64,000 nt of DNA from a virus: the IMG/VR virus record IMGVR_UViG_3300013093_000001, positions 1-64,000 of that record; one strand, 5' to 3'. The first letter of the stretch is position 1. Each line of letters opens with the position of its first letter. The notes below the pieces were generated by a model. That model saw nothing but the letters and a program-made list of their open reading frames with translations, did no database searches and was not told where the DNA came from. Shown one piece after another: positions 9,099-18,606 of the stretch. The translations under genes were made by a program, and so were the position numbers.

Positions 9099-9479
9099 AT
9101 GAAAGCAAAGAGCGAGAAGGTGGCAGAGCCGGTGTCGGCTAGTCCCGCCACTGTGCAGCGTCATGGTAGTTGGCATCTCGTCACCTACGGTTGCTGGCAA
9201 ATCAGTGTCGATCCTGCCGGGGTTATCATGCTGCCACGGCATCTCCATCCGCGAGAGGTCGATGACTTTGTGGGATGTATGGCCGTGGCTAAGGATGTGG
9301 CGCTGACAGTGGTGTCCACGAATGAGCGGGCTACCGCTGTTGCCGCTACGCGACCTGGTGGGCGCAGCAGCAGCGCGGTTGTAATAACGCAGGGACCGCC
9401 GCCGCCAGGTCTGCAAAGGATTCCCACGCAGCAGCGTACCGCCACCATTGGGCGAGTTAAGAGCCGCACCAGTAAATGA
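9099..9479 (+). CDS. Hypothetical protein after tape measure gene
   Basis: This 126-residue protein of unknown function lies between the tape measure and first baseplate gene, so a tail role is likely. It has a central 'GSWHLVTYGCWQISVDPAG' segment and a Pro/Arg-rich tail. The ATG follows GGAGCGG; the stop overlaps the next ATG as ATGA, implying coupled translation. Confidence 0.6.
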   Translation: MKAKSEKVAEPVSASPATVQRHGSWHLVTYGCWQISVDPAGVIMLPRHLHPREVDDFVGCMAVAKDVALTVVSTNERATAVAATRPGGRSSSAVVITQGPPPPGLQRIPTQQRTATIGRVKSRTSK

Positions 9480-10588
9480 GTAACGTCATCAATTTTGCCG
9501 GTACCCCGGTCGTTGCCTCAGGTAACAGCAGCGCCACGGTCGGCAGGGTCATTGCAACGGAGGCGGCTGTTGAGTTTCCGCAGCTGTCGTTAGGGTTGCA
9601 GGGGGTTGGTACCAAAATCATCTACCTGGACCCGTTGGGCAATATTCATAACCTGGCTGGCGGTTATGCTGGGCTTGAGGGCTGCCGGATTGCGACACAG
9701 GTGTATGGCGACCAGCAGTGGCCGTTCACGCAGGTCATGGTCAACAGCCCCTACATTATGGGGTCTTTAATCCAACGTCAGAACATTCCGGAGCGTAAGT
9801 TCAACTTCAGTATCATCATCGGCGGCAACCCGCCCATGACGGAATACCAGTACCGGTTGGCTGAGGACTATTGGTGGTCCGGCCAGGATGAGTCGAATGA
9901 CGGCTGGATGGGTATTTACACCCGTTACTCTGGTTGGCGGTGGATTCCCGTCCGGCCGGAAGAGCCAACTAAGACGCCGCAGACGATGGACAACACCGCG
10001 TGGGGTAATAACGTGTCCCGGTGGGACATCACCTGGGTGGCGCAACGCCCGTATTTCACTAAACCGGCTAGGGCGGCAACTTTCCAATCAGCACAGTCAG
10101 GGAGCTACCAGGCTGCGCCTGCGAATTTGGCGACGGGTGTGACACCAGGGTTGCAGCATTTGGCTTACTTCTGGGGTAATTTGCCGCTGGCTAACGCGGG
10201 AGATTTGCCGAGTTATGTCACCTACTACGTTTCCTCTCCCGGTCAAGCTGTCGTGCAGGATAATTCCTCTGGCCGGTTGGTACCGTTGCCGGGAACGGTG
10301 TCGAGCGTCGGGACGTTTATGTGTGATACGGAACCTGGGCACCGTACTTTGACCGCCGCCAACGACCCCACCAGCAATCTAGTCTTCGATCTTGTACGAC
10401 AGTCAACTGTGCTCAATTACTTCCTTGCCGCCGCCACTAGCGGCAGTAAGCCCCTGCAATTGCAGTTTCAAAACAGGTTCATATACGCCATACCGCCGCG
10501 TTCAGAGGTGACGTTGACGGTGGGGCACAGCGACCCGAATGGAGTTGTTGTGGCGGCTGTCCCGCAGCGGTATAAGAGGAGTCGCTGA
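9476..10588 (+). CDS. Minor tail protein (distal-tail type)
   Basis: This 370-residue protein directly follows the tape measure region, where the distal tail hub protein is normally encoded. It is rich in aromatic residues ('RYSGWRWIPVRPEEP', 'WGNNVSRWDITWVAQRPYF') and ends with a beta-strand-rich 'NRFIYAIPPRSEVTLTV' segment, as in actinophage minor tail subunits. Coupled to neighbours by ATGA and TGATG overlaps. The hub role is an inference from order. Confidence 0.7.
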   Translation: MSNVINFAGTPVVASGNSSATVGRVIATEAAVEFPQLSLGLQGVGTKIIYLDPLGNIHNLAGGYAGLEGCRIATQVYGDQQWPFTQVMVNSPYIMGSLIQRQNIPERKFNFSIIIGGNPPMTEYQYRLAEDYWWSGQDESNDGWMGIYTRYSGWRWIPVRPEEPTKTPQTMDNTAWGNNVSRWDITWVAQRPYFTKPARAATFQSAQSGSYQAAPANLATGVTPGLQHLAYFWGNLPLANAGDLPSYVTYYVSSPGQAVVQDNSSGRLVPLPGTVSSVGTFMCDTEPGHRTLTAANDPTSNLVFDLVRQSTVLNYFLAAATSGSKPLQLQFQNRFIYAIPPRSEVTLTVGHSDPNGVVVAAVPQRYKRSR

Positions 10589-12534
10589 TGCCGCAGTTCC
10601 TCGACACCCTGGGGGTCATCCCCACGACTTCTCCCATCCAATTCGGCGCTGGTCCTGACTCGTTTTTGCAGACACCGGGGTCCAACGGCTCTGTACCGTC
10701 CCTGCTCAGTCAACCAGCGCAGGCCGCCAATTACCTCAATGGGGTCAGGCAAACAGCTATACAAGGCGCTGGCCTGGTACCGCTGGTCAGGATCGGTGAC
10801 GGCAACCTTAGCAGCCTGTGGGAACTTGATGGGATCATCAAAAGCGAGGCAGAGGAGCTGCTAGAGGACAGCGGAAAGCTCATTGTGACCGTTGCCTGGG
10901 AGAACTGGATTCAAGACCTGCTGGTTAATGAAACTTTGCTGGTAGAAGATTTGCACATTATTGTGGACTGGGATCGGACCAACCCGAATTGGCGCACCCG
11001 GTGGGGTGGCAAAATTGTTGAAGTTCACATTAAGCAAGACGGAGATGGTAAGCACACCATCGAGTTGTCGGCTTTACACCACAGGGAACACGCGAAGCAT
11101 TTGCTGGTTGCCGCCAACCCGATTTTCCCGCCGGAGATACAACTGCCGCGCATGTGGGTGATGCCCGGTCCTTGCCGTACTATTTTGGCGACGACGGCGC
11201 TCATTAACCTGGGTCGGCTTTTCGTTCCCGGTTGGTCCGGGATTGCCAGTGGTTTGGACCCCGCAGGGTGGCTCAATCCGCTTAACCCTGACGCGGTGCT
11301 AAACCTGCTGCCAACTGAGTGGCCGATACAGGTGGCGTTTGTGGACCCGGTACTCGACCAGTCTCGGTGGACATGTATTGGGACGACGTGGCAGAACTGG
11401 CACGATTCGTTCAAGGATTTACTGAGTGACAGTGGTGTCGCGATGAAGGCGTACACCTACTTGACCACTGACGCTGACAGCCCTAACACGGAGTTAGTAG
11501 ACCTCGTCCAACTCATACCTGAATTGTTGGCGCAGATTCCGGGTATTTCCGTTGCGGGACTTGAAGCTGGGTTAGCTCGACTCTGTTCTCCGCAACGCAA
11601 CTGCGTGGTTTTTGCTTTTGAAGACGTGAGCGGGGTGACGGGGCCGACTGGGACGATTGCTGACGGTTTGCTGTCCACCGTCGCCGTCACCTTAGATGAC
11701 TTAATCACTCCGGTGTTGGTTAACGTCAAAACAGGTGACACCTATGATGCTGCCGGTGTCCTCAACGGACTTAGCGTTGAGGACTCTTCAGGTCTGGGGC
11801 AGACGTATCTGCTGGAGCAACTGCTGAATGTGGCCGTACCGCCGCCGAAGGTTATTTGGTGGGACGGGACTTTCAACGGCAGGTTGTCAGCTAACGTCAC
11901 CTATCACAAAGGTTCCCCCAAAACGATTATGACCGGGGGTAAGAGTCCAGTAATTATTAATGAAGCGCAAACCTTTGCCATTAAATACGGGCTCAGTCAA
12001 CTGCAAACTGTCATCACGGACGGTTTCATCCAAGAGTTTGGTGGTGCACCACAGGGTGCGGGACTCGACAATCTCTACCAGGGTCAGCTGGACAACGTAT
12101 TGTTTGCGTGGGAGCGTTTCACAGACCCGATGCGTGCTTTATATGCTGGCGATTTGGCGTGGCAGGAGCATTTTGAGCGTGGCAGTGGCGCGGCTTACAC
12201 GCTGGCTTCTGTGTTGACTTTGCGGAGCGGCAACTGGAAGACGAGGCCGTTCGCCGGTTTTGATGTCAGTACCTTGAACTGTTTCCCCTGGATTTATGGT
12301 GTTGACTACACGCTGGGTGACCGGGTGGGTTTTGAGCAGGACGGTGTCATCTACGTTGATAACATTTACACAGTAAAACATACTTGGGAGTGGGAAAAGC
12401 CGCTGACCATAGTCAATCGTATCGGTGAGGATAAGAAAAAAGCTGATCCGTTTGGGGCTGCCTTCAAAACCATCGCCACCCTCTACACTTTCATCAGCCA
12501 GCTGGCTGGTGAGGGTACTATCTTCCAAGGGTAA
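10588..12534 (+). CDS. Minor tail protein, Gp37-like
   Basis: This 648-residue protein matches the pattern of the Gp37-like minor tail family of actinophages (named from Rhodococcus phage ReqiPepy6): 'VPLVRIGDGNLSSLWELDG', then 'TRWGGKIVEVHI', 'ELSALHHREHAKHLLV' and a C-terminal 'TYLLEQLLNVAVPPPKVIWW' part. It would form part of the tail tip. The ATG overlaps the preceding stop by one base. Confidence 0.8.
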   Translation: MPQFLDTLGVIPTTSPIQFGAGPDSFLQTPGSNGSVPSLLSQPAQAANYLNGVRQTAIQGAGLVPLVRIGDGNLSSLWELDGIIKSEAEELLEDSGKLIVTVAWENWIQDLLVNETLLVEDLHIIVDWDRTNPNWRTRWGGKIVEVHIKQDGDGKHTIELSALHHREHAKHLLVAANPIFPPEIQLPRMWVMPGPCRTILATTALINLGRLFVPGWSGIASGLDPAGWLNPLNPDAVLNLLPTEWPIQVAFVDPVLDQSRWTCIGTTWQNWHDSFKDLLSDSGVAMKAYTYLTTDADSPNTELVDLVQLIPELLAQIPGISVAGLEAGLARLCSPQRNCVVFAFEDVSGVTGPTGTIADGLLSTVAVTLDDLITPVLVNVKTGDTYDAAGVLNGLSVEDSSGLGQTYLLEQLLNVAVPPPKVIWWDGTFNGRLSANVTYHKGSPKTIMTGGKSPVIINEAQTFAIKYGLSQLQTVITDGFIQEFGGAPQGAGLDNLYQGQLDNVLFAWERFTDPMRALYAGDLAWQEHFERGSGAAYTLASVLTLRSGNWKTRPFAGFDVSTLNCFPWIYGVDYTLGDRVGFEQDGVIYVDNIYTVKHTWEWEKPLTIVNRIGEDKKKADPFGAAFKTIATLYTFISQLAGEGTIFQG

Positions 12535-12536
12535 AG

Positions 12537-13118
12537 ATGGACACAAACTTTCTAAACGGACAGGAATTTCCGCCGCAATTCGCTGGCAATGCGAAGCGGC
12601 GGCGGCAAGGCACGGCCCCGTTACTCCAGTTCGGGGATCGCGGGGAGTTAACCCCAAAGACAATCCAGCAAGCCAATTTGACGCCCGAGGAAGAAGAACG
12701 CGCCTACGAGATGCTCAAGGTGCAGGCCGCGTATTTGGAGATTTTTGATTGCCTATCGTACCCGGTGGACCCGGAGGGTCATGTCCATGACTTATCTGCA
12801 CTGGGTCCGTCTAAGATCGCTATCGCGTGGACGCTTGCGCTCAATGGTTTTCGTAGCAGCGGTCCACGGTACATCAAAAAGCGTCAATTCGCTGCTCCTG
12901 GTGTGTACGCTGACGCGCACACTTGGGTTGATGTTCGGAGCGCGGATGACGCCAGCCAGGAGTTGACACCGGAAACCAAGGCTAATGACCCCAGGTTGCC
13001 GCCAGATACCCGTAGGCTGGCCGCTATGCGGGATAACGCGCCGCCTATGGAGATGCCGCCGCAGTGGCGGGTCACACCGACCGTCACTGTGGTAGATGAG
13101 CCGAGGAGTCGTCCGTGA
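12537..13118 (+). CDS. Hypothetical tail-region protein
   Basis: This 193-residue protein begins 2 bases after the Gp37-like stop and overlaps the next gene. It has a helical N-terminal half ('TPEEEERAYEMLKVQAAYLE') and a proline-rich C-terminus. It may belong to a DUF2744-type actinophage family, but this is not certain. Position implies a tail tip or assembly role. Confidence 0.6.
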   Translation: MDTNFLNGQEFPPQFAGNAKRRRQGTAPLLQFGDRGELTPKTIQQANLTPEEEERAYEMLKVQAAYLEIFDCLSYPVDPEGHVHDLSALGPSKIAIAWTLALNGFRSSGPRYIKKRQFAAPGVYADAHTWVDVRSADDASQELTPETKANDPRLPPDTRRLAAMRDNAPPMEMPPQWRVTPTVTVVDEPRSRP

Positions 13119-15472
13119 CCGCTCCTAGCGTGGGCACGATCCTGTACCTGGGGAGTTGCGCGGTTAAGATGGCTGTGTCGGCGGCAACGACTTACCCCGA
13201 CACCCCTAACCAGTACACCGCGTCATTCAAGGTGATGAGTGATGTGGGTTTTACGTTGGATGCTGCGGCGGGGCCGCAGGGACCGGCAGGGCAGGGTCTG
13301 GTAGCCCTGCGGGAGCAGACCGACGAGAATGTGACGGCGGTCAGTGATTTGCCGACGCTGAGCAACACGACAGCGGATATCGGTAAGTATTACCTGATTG
13401 ATGAATTGGACAGCGCCGGTCATATCCTGACGACGTGGTGCTACGTCTGGTGGGGCACCTACTACCGGCAAATCATGATGGGTACGGTCGGTCCACCTGG
13501 GTCGATGCCGGAAATCTCAATCGCCACTCAAACAATTACTCCTGGGCTGCCAGCGGCGGTGTCTACGTCGGGTGGGACATGGGCTCCCGGCTGGGACTTT
13601 GAATTTCCGAGCCCGGTTGGCGCTCCAGGTCCGAATTGTGAGTTAGGTTTCTTCCCGGACGTTAATGTGCTTGGTGGTTTGCCTGCGAACCCTTGTGTCC
13701 TTGCCTCATCGGGTGGGGTCACCGCTGACGGTTATGAAATCTGGACACCATTCAACATTGAGGCTTATCTGCCGAAAATGTTCTCAATGCCGATGTCACA
13801 ATTCTCCGCCTACAGTGGTATCGCGCAGCAGGCCAACGTGGGTTCCTACACCCTCCCGCCGCAACCCTATCCGTGGACCCCCGTCGTGTGGGGCCACCTG
13901 TCAGCCGGTGGTTTCAACCTGTCCGGCAATCCCCTCATGGTGGGTGCCCAGGTGCTGCTGAGCGACAGCAGCTTGACTGATGACGGAATGTATGATGGTC
14001 AGCGCATTGGGCGCGGCATGGGTGCACGGCATGGCGTTGTCAACATTTCACCTCACTATTCAACTCCGAAAACGCCGTCGCGTAACATCAAACCCGCCAA
14101 CGGCCTAGCGGTAATTCCTGCCAGTCCGTCTAATCTTGTTGCCACCGCCTCCTCAGCAGGTGGTTCACTCCCAGCGGCCACCTATTACTACGTTGTGACC
14201 GCCGTCAACGCGGATACGGAAACGCCGCCGTCTGCGGAGGTTGCGGTGACCACTAAGGGCACACACAGCAAGGTCACCTTGTCGTGGATCGGCCCCCCAG
14301 CTACCGGCTATAACATCTATCGCGGGACAAGCAGCGGTGCGGAAAGTGTGCTGGTACAGAGCGTGTCAGGTACCACTTTCAGTATCATTGATTCCGGTGG
14401 CGGGACAACCAACACGTCGCCACCCCCGCCAACCAAGGTCTACGTCAACCTCTATAACGACGGCCAGTACGGCTACTACACTTTTAATCCGACTATTAAC
14501 CCCAACACCCTGCAATCCGCGCTCGACGCGCTCGTCGCCGCCATAGGCCACCCGGTCGCCACCATACAAGGGACAATCAGTCTGGTGCAGGGCCTTGTCG
14601 CTGGCGTACCGCAGGAAGTGCAGAACAGCTTGGATGCTATTGCGAGCCTGGTGACTGGGAACCCGGTGGTCAGCGCCGCAACGAACGTCGTCACAGAAGC
14701 GCTGAACGGGTTGAATGCCCAGGTCAATATTCTGGCAGGTAAACTGACCTCCATCCTGGGTTTCAGCGTTCCCAATTTGCTGTCGTCCATTGCCAGCAAC
14801 CTGGCCTCTTTCTCTGCTACTGTGACCGCTGACCTGCAGAATAGTCTTGATGCTGTTGCTAATCAGATTGGCATACCGGGCATTTCTCACACCCCGTCGG
14901 AGCTTGCCAGTGTCCTCAACACCATCCAGCCGACCTTGCAGCAGTTGTCCGACGTACTCGGCGGCAACTGGATTCCCAACGTCGTAACATTATTCAATTC
15001 GTTTATCAGTTCTCCTGGCGCTACTATCACCACAGATATCAGGACGGCGCTGGACGCGGCGACCAGCGCCATCAATCAAGGTACTGGCCTCTCTCCGACT
15101 TCTGCCGTCGCAGCGCTCAACTTGTTCCAGCAAAACCTGGACGGGGTGGCTAACAAAATCGGTTTGACGGGTGCAAATAACACCATCAGCAGCGTCATGG
15201 TGGCGCTGGTACCGTGGATTAACGGTGCTGTCAGTACCGTCACTGGCCTGCAAACGAAGATAGATGCGCTCGCTAACTTCCTCGGACTCCCCGGCTTGGG
15301 TAACGCGGTATTGAGTGTGATTGATGCTTTACTGGCGTTAACGGGTAATATTTCCACCTACTACACCACGGATGCTCAGCTTTTCATTATGGTCGTACCG
15401 ATGTTGGCTAATGTGACGCCGCAAACCTACGACACCTTCCCGTTGAGCTTCCCGTTCGTTTTTAAGGAATGA
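13115..15472 (+). CDS. Minor tail protein with collagen-like and FN3-like parts
   Basis: This 785-residue tail tip/fibre protein starts with GTG inside the previous stop. Short Gly-X-Y stretches ('GPQGPAGQG', 'VGPPGSM', 'GAPGPN') flank an alpha/beta region. A fibronectin-III-like unit follows ('TYYYVVTAVNADTETPPSAE', 'GYNIYRGTSSGAES'). The C-terminal third is a heptad-like helical run. The first half is paralogous to the 488-residue protein at 17138; both contain 'ADIGKYY/WLID' and 'YVWWGT/YVWYGT' elements. Confidence 0.8.
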   Translation: MTAPSVGTILYLGSCAVKMAVSAATTYPDTPNQYTASFKVMSDVGFTLDAAAGPQGPAGQGLVALREQTDENVTAVSDLPTLSNTTADIGKYYLIDELDSAGHILTTWCYVWWGTYYRQIMMGTVGPPGSMPEISIATQTITPGLPAAVSTSGGTWAPGWDFEFPSPVGAPGPNCELGFFPDVNVLGGLPANPCVLASSGGVTADGYEIWTPFNIEAYLPKMFSMPMSQFSAYSGIAQQANVGSYTLPPQPYPWTPVVWGHLSAGGFNLSGNPLMVGAQVLLSDSSLTDDGMYDGQRIGRGMGARHGVVNISPHYSTPKTPSRNIKPANGLAVIPASPSNLVATASSAGGSLPAATYYYVVTAVNADTETPPSAEVAVTTKGTHSKVTLSWIGPPATGYNIYRGTSSGAESVLVQSVSGTTFSIIDSGGGTTNTSPPPPTKVYVNLYNDGQYGYYTFNPTINPNTLQSALDALVAAIGHPVATIQGTISLVQGLVAGVPQEVQNSLDAIASLVTGNPVVSAATNVVTEALNGLNAQVNILAGKLTSILGFSVPNLLSSIASNLASFSATVTADLQNSLDAVANQIGIPGISHTPSELASVLNTIQPTLQQLSDVLGGNWIPNVVTLFNSFISSPGATITTDIRTALDAATSAINQGTGLSPTSAVAALNLFQQNLDGVANKIGLTGANNTISSVMVALVPWINGAVSTVTGLQTKIDALANFLGLPGLGNAVLSVIDALLALTGNISTYYTTDAQLFIMVVPMLANVTPQTYDTFPLSFPFVFKE

Positions 15473-15479
15473 TAGAGAC

Positions 15480-17111
15480 ATGACACTGCCTGCCAACTGG
15501 ACTTCCGGTAGCATCTTCTCTTCTAGCAGCGAAAACGCTGTTGAAGCGGCGGTCAACAACCTGCAAATAGAGCCAGTTGCCGTACAGAACGCCAATTACA
15601 CGGCTGCTGCCGGTCAACTGATCCCGGTCAATGCTACTGCTGGCGCGGTAACCGTCACCCTTCCGAATGCGCCAGCGGATGAAGCCCAGATCGTTGTGAA
15701 GAAAATTGACTCCTCTGCTTACGCCGTGACAGTGCAGACACAGGGCAGCGACAAGTTTAACTCTGTTGGCGACGGGACGCAGTTGTCGCTTGTCCTCCAA
15801 TATCAAACGCTGCACCTACTGTATTCCGCATCAGCGGCGGTGTGGTATGTAGTCAGCACGGACGCGCCACTGACCGCAACTGATAGCCGATACGTCCAGG
15901 TTGGCGGCGCTTTAGGGACACCCACCAGTGGAACCCTGACTAATTGCACATTCCCCACTATCAGCGTGGCGAATGGCGGTACCGGTACGACGACGTTGAC
16001 CGGCCTTGTCAAAGGAACTGGAACGACCCCGATGACCGCAGCTGTCGCGGGTACCGACTATCTTGTACCCGGTGGCGCTTTGGGTACGCCGTCCAGCGGT
16101 ACGTTGACGAATGCAACAGGACTACCGTTATCCGGCCTGCTGTCGTCGGCGTATTCCACAACGCCCACTTCTTCTACGTTAGCTGAGTGGGATTCCAACA
16201 AGAATCTTTCAGCCAATGCGCTCCTCCCGGCGCAAACGTCAACGGCGGTGGCATCCGCAAACACCGTCACATTGACCATTGCAAGCAGTCAGACTCAGAT
16301 TTTTACTGGTAGCGGCGGGTTTGTTCAGACAGTGAAATTGCCGACGACCAGCATCAACGCCGGTTACGCATATACCATCTCAAACGGTCAGACTGGTACC
16401 GGCACGGTTGTTGTTCAGTCATCCAACGCGACTACAATTACAACTCTGTTGGTCGGTCAGACCGCGACATTCGTCGCGGCCACCGCTACTCCGACGACCC
16501 CCGCCAACTGGCTCCTGGCTTTCAATTCATCGGTCCCTGTGCCCGCAGTTAACCTGCCAAACGGAATAACGAACTTCAACACTGCTGTGCAGTCTCAGGC
16601 TTGTGTGGCGAATACCAAGTATTACGTCACGTCATCAAACTTGGCGCTGCCGTCTAACCCATTGAGCGGTACTTATGGTTTGACCGCAAACAAGAGCACA
16701 TTCATTTGGGACATTGCCATGAACAAGGACCAGCCGAGTACGGGTGGCACCTTCAGCATCATCCTGTTTAGGGGCACTAACGGTAACGCTACCGACACCG
16801 CTGATGTAACTCAGCCGCTCGGTACGTTAACAAACGTGGCCGACAACATGACCTTGGAAGTTCAGATCACGGTCACAAGTACGGCCAGTGGTTCTAGCTC
16901 CTATTTTTACTCCGTGGTCACGACACACCTGGCTGCGTCCGGTACTGGTTTTGGGTTGACTACGGGCGGTACCGGTGCCTCTCACTTCAGTGGGACAGTC
17001 GGTTCCCTGACGTTTGCGGCCGGAACCACTTTTGGGATCGGTTTTGTGTCCACTGGTACACCCACAGTGGGTATACCTCAGGTTCAGTCTTCTACCTTCA
17101 ACATCTACTAA
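15480..17111 (+). CDS. Tail fibre-like protein
   Basis: This 543-residue protein is rich in Thr, Ser, Gly and Ala. Two copies of a 'GGALGTP(T/S)SGTLTN' unit flank 'ISVANGGTGTTTLTG', an arrangement common in phage fibre stalks. The C-terminal 150 residues ('TFSIILFRGTNGN...') look like a compact beta domain that could contact a receptor. It lies 7 bases after the collagen-containing tail gene. Confidence 0.75.
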   Translation: MTLPANWTSGSIFSSSSENAVEAAVNNLQIEPVAVQNANYTAAAGQLIPVNATAGAVTVTLPNAPADEAQIVVKKIDSSAYAVTVQTQGSDKFNSVGDGTQLSLVLQYQTLHLLYSASAAVWYVVSTDAPLTATDSRYVQVGGALGTPTSGTLTNCTFPTISVANGGTGTTTLTGLVKGTGTTPMTAAVAGTDYLVPGGALGTPSSGTLTNATGLPLSGLLSSAYSTTPTSSTLAEWDSNKNLSANALLPAQTSTAVASANTVTLTIASSQTQIFTGSGGFVQTVKLPTTSINAGYAYTISNGQTGTGTVVVQSSNATTITTLLVGQTATFVAATATPTTPANWLLAFNSSVPVPAVNLPNGITNFNTAVQSQACVANTKYYVTSSNLALPSNPLSGTYGLTANKSTFIWDIAMNKDQPSTGGTFSIILFRGTNGNATDTADVTQPLGTLTNVADNMTLEVQITVTSTASGSSSYFYSVVTTHLAASGTGFGLTTGGTGASHFSGTVGSLTFAAGTTFGIGFVSTGTPTVGIPQVQSSTFNIY

Positions 17112-17137
17112 ACTAGCGCAGGACGGGAGGAGGTCGG

Positions 17138-18604
17138 ATGACCCAGCCAGCGGTCGGTGACACGACCTTCCTAAACGACTACTTTATCAACACCCGCGTG
17201 TATGGGGTTGTGACGCAAGGACCACCTGAGTTCTTGGCGACGTATGAAATCCAGGGCGACCAGGGTTCTCTGCTCATTGCGGTGGCCGTGGGACCAGAGG
17301 GTCCACCTGGGCAAAACATGTTTGCCATGACGTTGCAGAATGACAGCATTGACAGCGTGTCGAATCTGCCTAAAACTTTGCAGAACAGTAGCGCGGACAT
17401 CGGCAAATACTGGGTGATTGACGACATTGATGCCAATGGTGACATCATCGGTAGTTCTATTTATGTGTGGTACGGGACAACATTCAAGCGTTTGACCTTG
17501 GGGAGTCCCGGCCCACAGGGTCCGGTTCCGGTCATCACACCGCAGCTTAACGTACTGCCACCGAATCAGAGTAACAGTGTCACGCAGACCGGTAATGCGT
17601 GGACACCGACCCTCACGTTCAATATTTCCGCGCCTGCGGGACCGCAGGGTCCAGCCGCCGCGCTGGCTTTGTGTCCTGACGTTGATTTTACGACTGCGCC
17701 GCCGCAGGCCGGGGATGTGTTGGGTTTTACCGGCAGTTACCAGAATGGGTTGCTGTCGCCACCATCAGGCCTACTCGGAATTGTGAGTAGCACAGGTGGT
17801 ACTTTAGCTGCTGGTACCTACTACTATGTGGTGACCAGCGTCAACAGCAACGGTGAAACGACAGCGTCCAATGAAATAGCTGTGACGACAACCGGCAGTA
17901 CGTCCAAAGTCACGCTTCATTGGAATGCTGGTGGACGCGGCAACTTTAGCCCTACTGCCTACCACATTTACCGTGGTACCACAGCCGGTGGCGAAAACTC
18001 TCAGGTAGCGTCTGTTTCAGCTCCCGCCGCTGGTGTCAGTCCTACCTTTATCGACACAGGTGGCTCCGGTACCGGTGGCGGCATCCCACCATCAGTCAAC
18101 ACTGCAACAATCAGCCTTCCGGTGTGGACACCGGTTTCCATTTCTCAACTGATGCCCTCCCCGTACTCCATGCCAGAGGCATCCTTCACGCACTTCTCAG
18201 GCATCTCTCAGATGGCACCAATCGGCAGCTTCTCGATACCGCCGCAGTCATTTGACTGGACACCAATCGTGTGGGGTCACATCGGCGCATTCGGTATCGA
18301 GTTAAGTACCAACCCGCTGATGATTGGGTGTGAAGTCCTGCTAGGCGACCCAGGCTCGGGTCAACAAATCGCACGCGGCTTCGGTAACAGTCTTGGCGAA
18401 GTGAACATCATGCCGCACTACAGCACACCAAATCAGACCGGAGCCGCAATCACGCCGTACAACGGTACCGCTGTCGTTCCAGCACATCACAGCAATCCGG
18501 CGCAAGGGACCATCTACGTCAACCTTTACAACGACGGACAGATCGGGTTGTACTCGTTTCATCCCACTGACGCGCAAATCTTCATCATGCTGGTCCCGGT
18601 GTAG
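17138..18604 (+). CDS. Minor tail protein with collagen-like and FN3-like parts (paralog)
   Basis: This 488-residue protein has an excellent ribosome binding site (GGGAGGAGG). Gly-X-Y stretches ('GPEGPPGQN', 'GSPGPQGPVP', 'AGPQGPAA'), the 'SADIGKYWVIDDIDANGDI' segment and an FN3-like unit ('TYYYVVTSVNSNGETTASNE', 'AYHIYRGTTAGGEN') make it a shorter paralog of the 785-residue protein. It lacks that protein's long helical C-terminus and ends with 'VNLYNDGQIGLYSFHP', which the paralog has in its middle. Confidence 0.78.
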   Translation: MTQPAVGDTTFLNDYFINTRVYGVVTQGPPEFLATYEIQGDQGSLLIAVAVGPEGPPGQNMFAMTLQNDSIDSVSNLPKTLQNSSADIGKYWVIDDIDANGDIIGSSIYVWYGTTFKRLTLGSPGPQGPVPVITPQLNVLPPNQSNSVTQTGNAWTPTLTFNISAPAGPQGPAAALALCPDVDFTTAPPQAGDVLGFTGSYQNGLLSPPSGLLGIVSSTGGTLAAGTYYYVVTSVNSNGETTASNEIAVTTTGSTSKVTLHWNAGGRGNFSPTAYHIYRGTTAGGENSQVASVSAPAAGVSPTFIDTGGSGTGGGIPPSVNTATISLPVWTPVSISQLMPSPYSMPEASFTHFSGISQMAPIGSFSIPPQSFDWTPIVWGHIGAFGIELSTNPLMIGCEVLLGDPGSGQQIARGFGNSLGEVNIMPHYSTPNQTGAAITPYNGTAVVPAHHSNPAQGTIYVNLYNDGQIGLYSFHPTDAQIFIMLVPV

Positions 18605-18606
18605 CC

